DNA of 8,453 nt from Clostridiales bacterium (GTDB taxonomy: Bacteria; Bacillota; Clostridia; Oscillospirales; Acutalibacteraceae), in assembly GCA_012511005.1 (NCBI GenBank), contig JAAZGX010000097.1, forward strand, positions 1 to 8,453. The letters are read 5' to 3'. Position numbers and translations under genes: made by a program. This document shows, in pieces, positions 1-5,365 of this stretch. Position 1 is the first letter of the stretch, and each line of letters begins with the position of its first letter. The notes below the pieces were generated by a model that ran no database searches, was not told where the DNA came from, and worked only from the letters and a program-made list of their open reading frames with translations.

Positions 1-108
1 ACCTGCTGCGACAGCGCCGCAAACGACTAAACCTGCTGCGACAGCGCCGCAAACGACTAAACCTACTGCGACAGCGCCGCAAACGACTAAACCTACTGCG
101 ACAGCGCC
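1..108 (+). repeat. 30-bp in-frame tandem repeat, about 3.6 copies
   Basis: Direct repeats begin at 1, 31, 61 and 91. Copies 1 and 2 are identical over 30 bp. Copy 3 differs by one base (G to A at repeat position 5, changing Ala to Thr), and copy 4 shares that change and diverges after about 18-19 bases. Each unit encodes ten residues, PAATAPQTTK, in the linker of the CAP protein. The array touches the window edge, so more copies may lie upstream. The unit is clearly richer in G and C than the surrounding DNA. Confidence 0.95.
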
Positions 109-493
109 GTCTACGACGCAAAACAGCTTTGAAAGTCAGGTAGTGGCACTCGTGAACAAAGAGCGCGCTAAACAGGGGTTAAATCCTTTGACAGTGAATA
201 AAAAGCTGTCGGATGTTGCAAGAATAAAGTCACAGGATATGCACGATAAGAAATATTTCAGCCATAACAGCCCTACTTACGGCAGCCCGTTTGAGATGAT
301 GAAATCATTCGGAATAAGCTATAAAACGGCAGGCGAAAATATCGCGATGGGATACACAACTCCTGAAAAGGTTATGGACGGATGGATGAATTCATCAGGT
401 CACAGAGCGAATATTCTTAACGCGTCATTTACACAAATAGGTGTAGGATATGTAGCAGACGGACATTATTGGACACAGCAATTTATAGGCTAA
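1..493 (+). CDS. CAP/SCP-domain (YkwD-like) secreted protein, 5' partial
   Basis: The open frame enters from the left edge (first full codon at base 2) and ends at TAA 491-493, giving 163 visible residues. Residues 1-40 are a Pro/Thr/Ala-rich low-complexity linker made of 10-residue repeats (PAATAPQTTK and variants). The rest is a CAP domain of the bacterial YkwD type: LVNKERAKQGLNPL near the start, YFSHNSP with His88, AGENIA with Glu112, SSGHRANIL with His134, then IGVGYV and a final YWTQQFIG strand. The two His and the Glu are the conserved cavity residues of CAP proteins. Families with this build are normally exported and carry an N-terminal signal peptide, with the linker spanning cell wall; that part is outside the window, so secretion is inferred. 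The GTG at 143 could open a shorter frame, but the frame is open upstream with linker coding, so it is internal. The biochemical role of bacterial CAP proteins is poorly defined (cell-wall or spore association is reported for relatives). Confidence 0.93.
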   Translation, partial: PAATAPQTTKPAATAPQTTKPTATAPQTTKPTATAPSTTQNSFESQVVALVNKERAKQGLNPLTVNKKLSDVARIKSQDMHDKKYFSHNSPTYGSPFEMMKSFGISYKTAGENIAMGYTTPEKVMDGWMNSSGHRANILNASFTQIGVGYVADGHYWTQQFIG

Positions 494-503
494 TACTTTT
501 ACA

Positions 504-543
504 AAAAGGCAGTCGGCAGATTTAGGTCTGCCGACTTGCTTTT
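504..543. terminator. Bidirectional intrinsic terminator between convergent genes
   Basis: A 10-bp perfect stem (511-520 with 527-536, core GTCGGCAGA / TCTGCCGAC) has a 6-base loop. A 2x2 internal loop then leads to five more pairs formed by the A-run at 504-507 plus G508 and C539 plus the T-run 540-543. A-rich on the left and T-rich on the right, it can stop transcription from both directions: the CAP gene (stop at 493) and the rsmI operon (stop at 568). Confidence 0.9.
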
Positions 544-567
544 GATAGTCACAATATAATAAACTTA

Positions 568-1398
568 TTAAATTTGGTCTACGAGCAGCTTGTAAATTTC
601 ACTCTTTTTTCTGCCCGTTATTTCTGCGGCTTTTCTTGCGGCGTCACTCGTTGAAAAACCCTGCTCATAAAACTTTCTTGCAATTTCAGCCGTTCTCTCA
701 AGAGAGGGGGGCTCCTCTTGTTTTTCTGCTCTGCCCTCTAATATAAGTACATATTCACCTTTTGGTATTTGTGTTTCATATTTTTCTAAAGCTTTCAAAA
801 GCGTTGTGATTTCAATGTTTTCGTGGATTTTTGTCAATTCCTTTACAATGCAGATATTCCTATTTCCAAAGTAATGCAGCATATCCTGTAAAGTCGCCGC
901 AAGCTTATGGGGCGCTTCATAAAAAATCATAGTTCTTTTTTCAATAACCAATTCTTCAAGGTGTTTCCTTCTTTTTGATTTTGAAGTAGTAAGAAACCCT
1001 TCAAAGGTAAATCGCCCCGCCTCAAAGCCCGAAACAGAGAGGGCTGTAATAACGGCGCTCGGACCCGGCACTGCTATTACAGTAACTCCTTTTTCGTGGC
1101 ATTGTTTTATAAGCTGCTCGCCGGGGTCGGAAATAACAGGCATGCCCGCGTCGCACACAAGCGCGCAGGATTGACCGCCTAAAAGCCTTTGTATGATAAT
1201 AGGATTTTTTTCACGGGAATTATGCTCATGATAGCTTATAAGCGGTTTGTTAATACCGAAATGATTGAGTAATTTTATCGTTACTCTTGTGTCCTCTGCG
1301 GCAATAAAATCACATTCCCCGAGCGTTTTCAGCGCACGGGGAGAGATGTCACCAAGGTTACCTATTGGTGTTCCGACGATGTAAAGAATTGCATTCAT
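568..1398 (-). CDS. rsmI: 16S rRNA (cytidine(1402)-2'-O)-methyltransferase RsmI
   Basis: A 276-residue protein of normal family length. RsmI uses S-adenosylmethionine to 2'-O-methylate C1402 in the decoding centre of 16S rRNA, in the cytoplasm. The tetrapyrrole-methylase-type fold is marked by YIVGTPIGNLGDIS at residues 6-19, AEDTR 34-38, SYHEHN 55-60, VCDAGMPVISDPG 81-93 (usually SDAGTPGISDPG, so slightly variant), VPGPSA 110-115, FYEAPHK 159-165 and KELTKIHE 186-193. The C-terminal part, with SEIYKLL near 266-272, matches the small C-terminal domain of RsmI. The ATG at 1398 overlaps the upstream stop (ATGA, 1398-1395), which implies translational coupling. A GGAG at 1413-1410 lies 11 bases before the start. 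It is the last gene of the minus-strand operon. Confidence 0.97.
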   Translation of the reverse strand: MNAILYIVGTPIGNLGDISPRALKTLGECDFIAAEDTRVTIKLLNHFGINKPLISYHEHNSREKNPIIIQRLLGGQSCALVCDAGMPVISDPGEQLIKQCHEKGVTVIAVPGPSAVITALSVSGFEAGRFTFEGFLTTSKSKRRKHLEELVIEKRTMIFYEAPHKLAATLQDMLHYFGNRNICIVKELTKIHENIEITTLLKALEKYETQIPKGEYVLILEGRAEKQEEPPSLERTAEIARKFYEQGFSTSDAARKAAEITGRKKSEIYKLLVDQI

Positions 1399-1979
1399 TT
1401 TTTTAATATCTCCGAGTTTTCACAAAGCTCTTTGAAAAACTTTTGATTTTCTTCATCAATATAATCTTGAAAATGGAGCAGAGACGCTTGATAATCATCA
1501 AAAAGCTTTTGTTTTGTACGAATAGAGCGCTTTTTCTTGATTTTATCAATTATATCGTAAAAGCTTCTTTCTATAAAAGCACCGATTATATCATGTTTCA
1601 TTTCCTGAATTTCAAGTAACTGCTCTGATGGTTGTTTCCCCTCAAACTTCCAATAAGGCTCAAGTTCGGCAACGCGTTTTGTACAATCCTCAAGAAGCTG
1701 CAAATTAGTGAAAAAAAGTTGTGGAAAAACGGTTGTGTTTACAACATTAGCGGCTGAAGCGCCCATACGGACATTTCTGCCAATAAAATCAAATACCGCT
1801 CTTGCAAGAATTTGCTGTGACAGCATTTTTCGCGCAACGGGTATAGTTGTCACCATTTTTTGAAGCGCAATTCTTTCCTCTCTGTCAAAATCGCGCGGAA
1901 TAAAAGGTTGGTTCGGTTGTTTTTTACCCTCTGTTTTGCTATGTTTTTTAGGGTTTCTATTAAACAGAGCCAAAATCAT
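1395..1979 (-). CDS. Hypothetical cytosolic helical protein, 194 aa
   Basis: I do not recognise a family. The first 30 residues are basic and rich in Asn, Pro and Lys (likely disordered). From about residue 32 the sequence looks mostly alpha-helical, with EERIALQKMV, a segment around 50-95 containing ARKMLSQQILARAVFDFIGRN and a hydrophobic VFPQLFF, and two charged amphipathic helices (118-150 and 155-190). No signal peptide, membrane span or metal motif is visible. It sits 15 bases after the AbrB-like gene, and its TGA overlaps the rsmI ATG, so it is co-transcribed and coupled. Start choice is uncertain: GGCGGTGA lies directly against the ATG at 1979, while a TTG two codons on (1973-1971) has 7 bases from GGCGGTG and may be the true start. 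Being a reading frame locked between two real genes supports it as coding. Confidence 0.8.
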   Translation of the reverse strand: MILALFNRNPKKHSKTEGKKQPNQPFIPRDFDREERIALQKMVTTIPVARKMLSQQILARAVFDFIGRNVRMGASAANVVNTTVFPQLFFTNLQLLEDCTKRVAELEPYWKFEGKQPSEQLLEIQEMKHDIIGAFIERSFYDIIDKIKKKRSIRTKQKLFDDYQASLLHFQDYIDEENQKFFKELCENSEILKK

Positions 1980-1994
1980 TCACCGCCAATAAAA

Positions 1995-2240
1995 TTATAA
2001 TTCTGTCATTTTCTTAATACACTCTTTGCATATATTGTTGCCATTATAATCAACAATATGGTCTGCATTGTTGCAGAATATACAAGCGGGGACATATCTT
2101 TTTAAGATAATCTTATCACCTTCAGTATAAATCTCAACCGCTGCATTTTCGTTGTTAAGTCCATATCTAACCCTAAGGTCAATTGGCAGAACAATTCTCC
2201 CTACACCATCAATGTTTCTTACAATTCCTTCAGACTTCAT
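1995..2240 (-). CDS. AbrB/SpoVT-family transcriptional regulator with C-terminal zinc knuckle
   Basis: An 81-residue protein. Residues 1-49 (MKSEGIVRNIDGVGRIVLP, then DLR, VEIY and KIILKRY) closely follow the swapped-hairpin AbrB DNA-binding domain of B. subtilis AbrB; GRIVLP and the Arg residues at 8, 15, 23 and 25 are the usual DNA-contact region. Residues 53-74 hold CxxC-X14-CxxC (C53, C56, C71, C74), a probable structural zinc site that takes the place of AbrB's longer C-terminal multimerisation domain. The frame stays open upstream to an ATG at 2369, but the ATG at 2240 is chosen: AAAGGAG at 2254-2248 lies 7 bases before it, the family alignment begins here, and a good promoter lies inside the longer frame. 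Relatives repress post-exponential genes; the targets here are unknown. First gene of the operon with the 194-aa protein and rsmI. Confidence 0.92.
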   Translation of the reverse strand: MKSEGIVRNIDGVGRIVLPIDLRVRYGLNNENAAVEIYTEGDKIILKRYVPACIFCNNADHIVDYNGNNICKECIKKMTEL

Positions 2241-2276
2241 AAATAAACTCCTTTCGTTTGCTCTTTTTGCAAATAC

Positions 2277-2305
2277 ATAGTACCACCATTTCCCATTGAT
2301 GTCAA
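2277..2305 (-). promoter_or_regulatory. Sigma-A-like promoter of the AbrB-like/rsmI operon
   Basis: On the minus strand a perfect TTGACA (2305-2300) is followed by a 17-base spacer and TACTAT (2282-2277, 4 of 6 to TATAAT). Transcription would start near 2270, leaving a leader of about 30 bases with AAAGGAG before the ATG at 2240. No other equally good promoter is seen for the three-gene operon. Autoregulation by the AbrB-like product is possible, as in relatives, but no specific site can be defined. Confidence 0.75.
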
Positions 2306-2357
2306 CAAAATATAGTGTGTTTTTACTGAAAGTTACATAAAAATGCGTATATGAGCG

Positions 2358-2382
2358 AAAAAACTTCAAAATTCGATGAAAT
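2358..2382 (-). terminator. Weak candidate terminator after the Ca-ATPase gene
   Basis: On the minus strand ATTTCA (2382-2377) and TGAAGT (2368-2363) can pair with one G-T wobble across an 8-base loop, followed by a run of six T (2363-2358). It lies about 135 bases past the ATPase stop and before the AbrB promoter, which is where one is expected. The stem is short and AT-rich, so confidence is low. Confidence 0.3.
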
Positions 2383-2394
2383 TAATAATAAATA

Positions 2395-2422
2395 TTGTTA
2401 ACCTGTATATATAAGCTATAAT
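2395..2422 (+). promoter_or_regulatory. Candidate plus-strand promoter in the 2241-2516 gap
   Basis: TTGTTA (2395-2400), a 16-base spacer and a perfect TATAAT (2417-2422) face right. No plausible protein gene starts downstream on this strand; the next plus-strand sequence runs antisense into the 3' end of the ATPase gene. AT-rich DNA yields such matches by chance, so this is a tentative call. Confidence 0.35.
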
Positions 2423-2428
2423 TAAGTG

Positions 2429-2545
2429 ACGCTTAGTCGGTCGATGGTTTGTAAAACGAATGGATATATATGAATATGGTTTATGCTGCGGTAAGTATTT
2501 ATTTATTTATTCTCCTTTATTCTAAAGCTAATTTTAGCTTTTTTC
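2429..2545 (+). ncRNA. Possible small RNA antisense to the ATPase 3' end
   Basis: A transcript from the candidate promoter at 2395-2422 would start near 2429 and could end at a hairpin with AAAGCTA (2524-2530) and TAGCTTT (2535-2541) followed by Ts to 2544, a length of about 115 bases. Its last 29 or so bases would be complementary to the end of the ATPase coding sequence. The internal sequence shows no known RNA family and no strong fold I can see, and the terminator stem is AT-rich. It is listed only because promoter and terminator are placed consistently. Confidence 0.22.
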
Positions 2546-5177
2546 GGTTTATATCTTTGAGCTTTCTGTTTTGTAAATATTTTTCCGCTTCACAGACGAG
2601 CAGGGGAGCAATGCATAATAATAAAACGATTTGCCACTGTGCAGAGTTGAGAATAGTCGTATTAAAGACTTTAGTAAGGGCGGGGATAACAACGACTGAC
2701 AATTGCAGAAGCGCGCAAATAATATTGCCGAAGAAAAGATTAATATTTTCAAATGGGGATATTTTAAATATAGAATAAGCAGTGCGCACATTAAAAGCGT
2801 GAAAAAGCTCTATAAAGCTCAGCGTGCAAAAAGCCATTGTACGCCCTACGCCAATAGAATAACGAGTCGTACCAAAAATAAAAGCAAACAGTGAAAGAGC
2901 GCCGAAAAGCATTCCTTCTATTACGATATCGAGCCATTCTGTTTTTGACAAAATTCCTTTGTCTTTTGGAAGAGGTTTTCTTCTCATAATATCGCTTTCG
3001 GGTCTTTCCATTCCAAGTGCCATAGCAGGCAAAGAATCTGTAACTAAGTTTATCCAAAGTAAGTGAATAGGCAATAGCGGCGCCGAGTACCCAAGAATAA
3101 ACGCGGTAAATACTAAAAGAATTTCACCTATATTGCTTGAAAGTAAAAATCTTACTGATTTTTTTATATTATCAAATAAGCCTCTGCCTATTTCAATAGC
3201 ATTTACTATTGTGGCAAAGTTATCATCCATTAAAATAATATCGGACGCATTCTTTGCAACCTCTGTTCCGCTTTTCCCCATAGCACAGCCGATATCGGCG
3301 CGTTTTAGGGCGGGCGCATCGTTTACCCCGTCACCCGTCATCGCAACTATTTCGCCGTTCGCCTTATATGCGTCAACTATTCTTACTTTATGTAAAGGCG
3401 TAACTCTTGCGAAAACACTGCAAGTACGCGCCTCTTTTTTTAGTGTATCATCACTCATCTTTTCAAGAGCATCACCGCTTAAAACAGTTGAGTTATCCGT
3501 ATAAATACCAAGCCTTTTTGCTGTTGCAACTGCAGTAAGTGCATGGTCGCCCGTTATCATAACAGGAGTTATACCGGCGCTGCGGCAGACGGAAACGGCT
3601 TTTTTAGCTTCGGGTCTTATCGGGTCCTCTATGCCGATAAGTCCTAAAAAAACCATATCAGACACCGTAGTTTGTGTCGGTGAGGAAATGCGTTTTACGG
3701 AAACAGCAATCACTCTTAATGCATCGCTTGCCATATCTGCATTCGCTTTTAGCGCCATATTTCTTTGGTTAATTCCCAAAACAACTTCTTTATTTCCGTT
3801 ATAATAATAAGCACACTTTGGAATTAAAATATCAGGCGCACCTTTCGTTATTTGTATATATCCATCAAATGATTTGTGTATAGTAGTCATTAATTTAGTT
3901 TCACTTGAAAATGGAATTTCTTTTACACGCGGATAATCTTTAATTATGTTGTGATATTTAGTTTTTGTTTTTAACAGTGCGTTTATTATTGCGTTTTCCG
4001 TAGGCTCTCCGACTGCCGTCACTTTTCCGCGCCTTTTTTCAACTGTCGAGTTACAGCAAAGAGAGGCATACATAAAAATGTTTTCAGCATAAGAGTTTTC
4101 TGCGTCCAATTCTTTTTTATTCGGCAAATATACTCTTGTTGCAGTCATTTTGTTTTGCGTAAGTGTTCCTGTTTTATCAGAGCAAATAACAGAGGCGCTT
4201 CCAAGAGTTTCTATGCTTGGAAGTCTGCGGACAATTGCGTTTTTCTTTGAAAGCTTACCCACGCCTAACGATAATACTATTGTAACAATAGCGGGAAGTC
4301 CTTCCGGAATTGCCGCAACCGCAAGGCTTATGGCAGTCATAAAGTTGTCCATAGCAGAAGCTTTTCTAACGAGTGCCAAGGCGAATATTAATGCGCATAT
4401 TGCCAAAGCGGCTATACCTAAATATTTTGAAAGCTTTGAAAGCCTAACTTGAAGCGGTGTATCTTCTGTCTTTTGGGTGCTTAACATTTTTGCTATTTTG
4501 CCTATTTCCGTATCCATTCCCGTTTGTACTACTACCGCTTCACCATGACCGCCCGTTATTAAAGTCGATGAAAATACCATATTTTTTCTATCGGCTGTAT
4601 TCACATTTACGGGAAGCAAAACTGCGGCAGATTTCTCTACGGGGAGCGATTCACCCGTAAGCGTACTTTCATCAGTTTTGAGCTGTTCTGACGATATTAA
4701 ACGCGCGTCTGCTGAAACCATATCTCCCGCACCAAGGATTAATATATCTCCTTTTACAATTTCAGAAGCGGGTATTTTAATATTTTTGCCGCTGCGCCTT
4801 ACTGCTGAAATGGGTGCGCTTAAATCTTTTAATGCCGCAAGTGCCTTTGCCGCTTTGCTTTCCTCAAAAACACCTATTGCGGCATTAATAACAACAATAG
4901 CAAGAATAACAATCGTGTCCGTCATATTGGACTGACCGGATATTTTTGATATTCCATATGACACTGCCGCGGCAATTAAAAGTATAATTATGGAAAAGTC
5001 ATAAAGCTGCAATAAAAATCGCTGCAGCAGGTTTTTCTCTTTTACACTTTTAATTTCGTTTTTTCCTAATTCTAAAAGCCTTTTTTTCGCTTCAGAAACA
5101 CTTAACCCATCGTTTGATGTAGAAAGGTTTTGTAATACTTGTTCTGTCTTTTGGTTATGGTAGTACACAATAATCAT
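2517..5177 (-). CDS. P2A-type Ca2+-transporting ATPase (SERCA-like)
   Basis: An integral membrane pump of 886 residues from ATG 5177, similar in length to other bacterial Ca2+ ATPases. It hydrolyses ATP through a phospho-aspartate to export Ca2+. Motifs: TGES 174-177 (actuator), PEGLP 291-295 in M4, DKTGTLT 334-340 with phosphorylated D334, KGAPD 445-449 (nucleotide site), TGD 542-544, and TGDGVNDAP 614-622. Ten spans are visible (near 57-76, 86-106, 252-271, 279-305, 674-697, 702-722, 748-770, 779-798, 812-835 and 846-863). Residues matching SERCA calcium ligands are E292 (M4), N682 and E685 (M5), N710, T713 and D714 (M6), and E790 (M8). The true start may be GTG at 5168 (codon 4): AAGAGG lies directly against the ATG but 9 bases before the GTG. 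The gene stands alone, divergent from the ABC exporter. Na+ or Mn2+ are less likely alternative substrates. Confidence 0.95.
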   Translation of the reverse strand: MIIVYYHNQKTEQVLQNLSTSNDGLSVSEAKKRLLELGKNEIKSVKEKNLLQRFLLQLYDFSIIILLIAAAVSYGISKISGQSNMTDTIVILAIVVINAAIGVFEESKAAKALAALKDLSAPISAVRRSGKNIKIPASEIVKGDILILGAGDMVSADARLISSEQLKTDESTLTGESLPVEKSAAVLLPVNVNTADRKNMVFSSTLITGGHGEAVVVQTGMDTEIGKIAKMLSTQKTEDTPLQVRLSKLSKYLGIAALAICALIFALALVRKASAMDNFMTAISLAVAAIPEGLPAIVTIVLSLGVGKLSKKNAIVRRLPSIETLGSASVICSDKTGTLTQNKMTATRVYLPNKKELDAENSYAENIFMYASLCCNSTVEKRRGKVTAVGEPTENAIINALLKTKTKYHNIIKDYPRVKEIPFSSETKLMTTIHKSFDGYIQITKGAPDILIPKCAYYYNGNKEVVLGINQRNMALKANADMASDALRVIAVSVKRISSPTQTTVSDMVFLGLIGIEDPIRPEAKKAVSVCRSAGITPVMITGDHALTAVATAKRLGIYTDNSTVLSGDALEKMSDDTLKKEARTCSVFARVTPLHKVRIVDAYKANGEIVAMTGDGVNDAPALKRADIGCAMGKSGTEVAKNASDIILMDDNFATIVNAIEIGRGLFDNIKKSVRFLLSSNIGEILLVFTAFILGYSAPLLPIHLLWINLVTDSLPAMALGMERPESDIMRRKPLPKDKGILSKTEWLDIVIEGMLFGALSLFAFIFGTTRYSIGVGRTMAFCTLSFIELFHAFNVRTAYSIFKISPFENINLFFGNIICALLQLSVVVIPALTKVFNTTILNSAQWQIVLLLCIAPLLVCEAEKYLQNRKLKDINRKKLKLALE

Positions 5178-5226
5178 CCTCTTACAATCCTGTATTTGTC
5201 TTGTATAGTCTATTCAGTCATATCGT

Positions 5227-5256
5227 TTAATATTAAAAATTAGAATAATCTGTAAA
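5227..5256 (-). promoter_or_regulatory. Candidate promoter of the Ca-ATPase gene
   Basis: On the minus strand TTTACA (5256-5251, 5 of 6 to consensus) is followed by an 18-base spacer and TATTAA (5232-5227, 4 of 6). A start near 5220 gives a leader of about 43-52 bases. TATACA near 5210-5205 is an alternative -10 but lacks a good -35. The leader is too short for a yybP-ykoY manganese riboswitch, which precedes some bacterial P-type ATPases. Confidence 0.4.
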
Positions 5257-5258
5257 TC

Positions 5259-5274
5259 TAAACGCCGGCATTTA
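5259..5274. promoter_or_regulatory. Imperfect 16-bp palindrome in the divergent region
   Basis: TAAACGCCGGCATTTA pairs at 14 of 16 positions around a GCCGGC core, with one mismatched pair. It is a GC-rich island in AT-rich DNA, adjoining the candidate ATPase -35 and about 30 bases upstream of the exporter -35. It could bind a dimeric regulator; no binding protein can be named. Confidence 0.35.
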
Positions 5275-5303
5275 CTTATTTATTGTAATTTAATAATTAT
5301 TAG

Positions 5304-5332
5304 TTGCCAAAATCATCAAATGATGATAAAAT
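5304..5332 (+). promoter_or_regulatory. Sigma-A-like promoter of the ABC exporter operon
   Basis: TTGCCA (5304-5309, 5 of 6), a 17-base spacer and TAAAAT (5327-5332, 5 of 6) face the ABC genes. A start near 5339 leaves a leader of about 27 bases holding AGGGAG at 5351-5356. The spacer is filled by the palindrome at 5312-5327, so the promoter is probably controlled by a repressor. Confidence 0.7.
5312..5327. promoter_or_regulatory. Perfect palindrome, likely repressor operator
   Basis: ATCATCAAATGATGAT has two 7-base arms (ATCATCA / TGATGAT) around a 2-base centre. It lies exactly between the -35 and -10 of the exporter promoter, sharing its last base with the -10. This is the usual position of MarR-, TetR- or similar operators that block RNA polymerase; the regulator gene is not in this window. 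Confidence 0.6.
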
Positions 5333-5365
5333 AATCGTTATCTATGGGTCAGGGAGAATGATACT

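Noticed and set aside
1..108. Possible CRISPR-like array, because of the 30-bp repeat unit
   Set aside because: The units are directly adjacent without spacers and are in frame with the CAP protein, encoding a Pro/Thr-rich linker.
2241..2369. N-terminal 43-residue extension of the AbrB-like protein from ATG 2369
   Set aside because: It covers the TTGACA/TACTAT promoter, has no ribosome site, does not resemble the family, and the ATG at 2240 has AAAGGAG at ideal spacing.
2470..2778. Plus-strand open frame of 102 codons starting MNMVYAAVSIYLF
   Set aside because: Most of it is antisense to the ATPase coding region, the ribosome site is poor, and its hydrophobic start is explained by AT-rich sequence.
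3133..4935. Several plus-strand open frames of 67-123 codons
   Set aside because: All are antisense to the well-supported ATPase gene, without ribosome sites or recognisable motifs.
5178..5220. Riboswitch (such as yybP-ykoY) in front of the P-type ATPase
   Set aside because: The predicted leader is only about 43-52 bases and shows no matching motif or terminator hairpin.
5359..5361. ATG as start of the first ABC subunit
   Set aside because: It is out of frame with the protein; GTG at 5366 is in frame and correctly spaced from AGGGAG.
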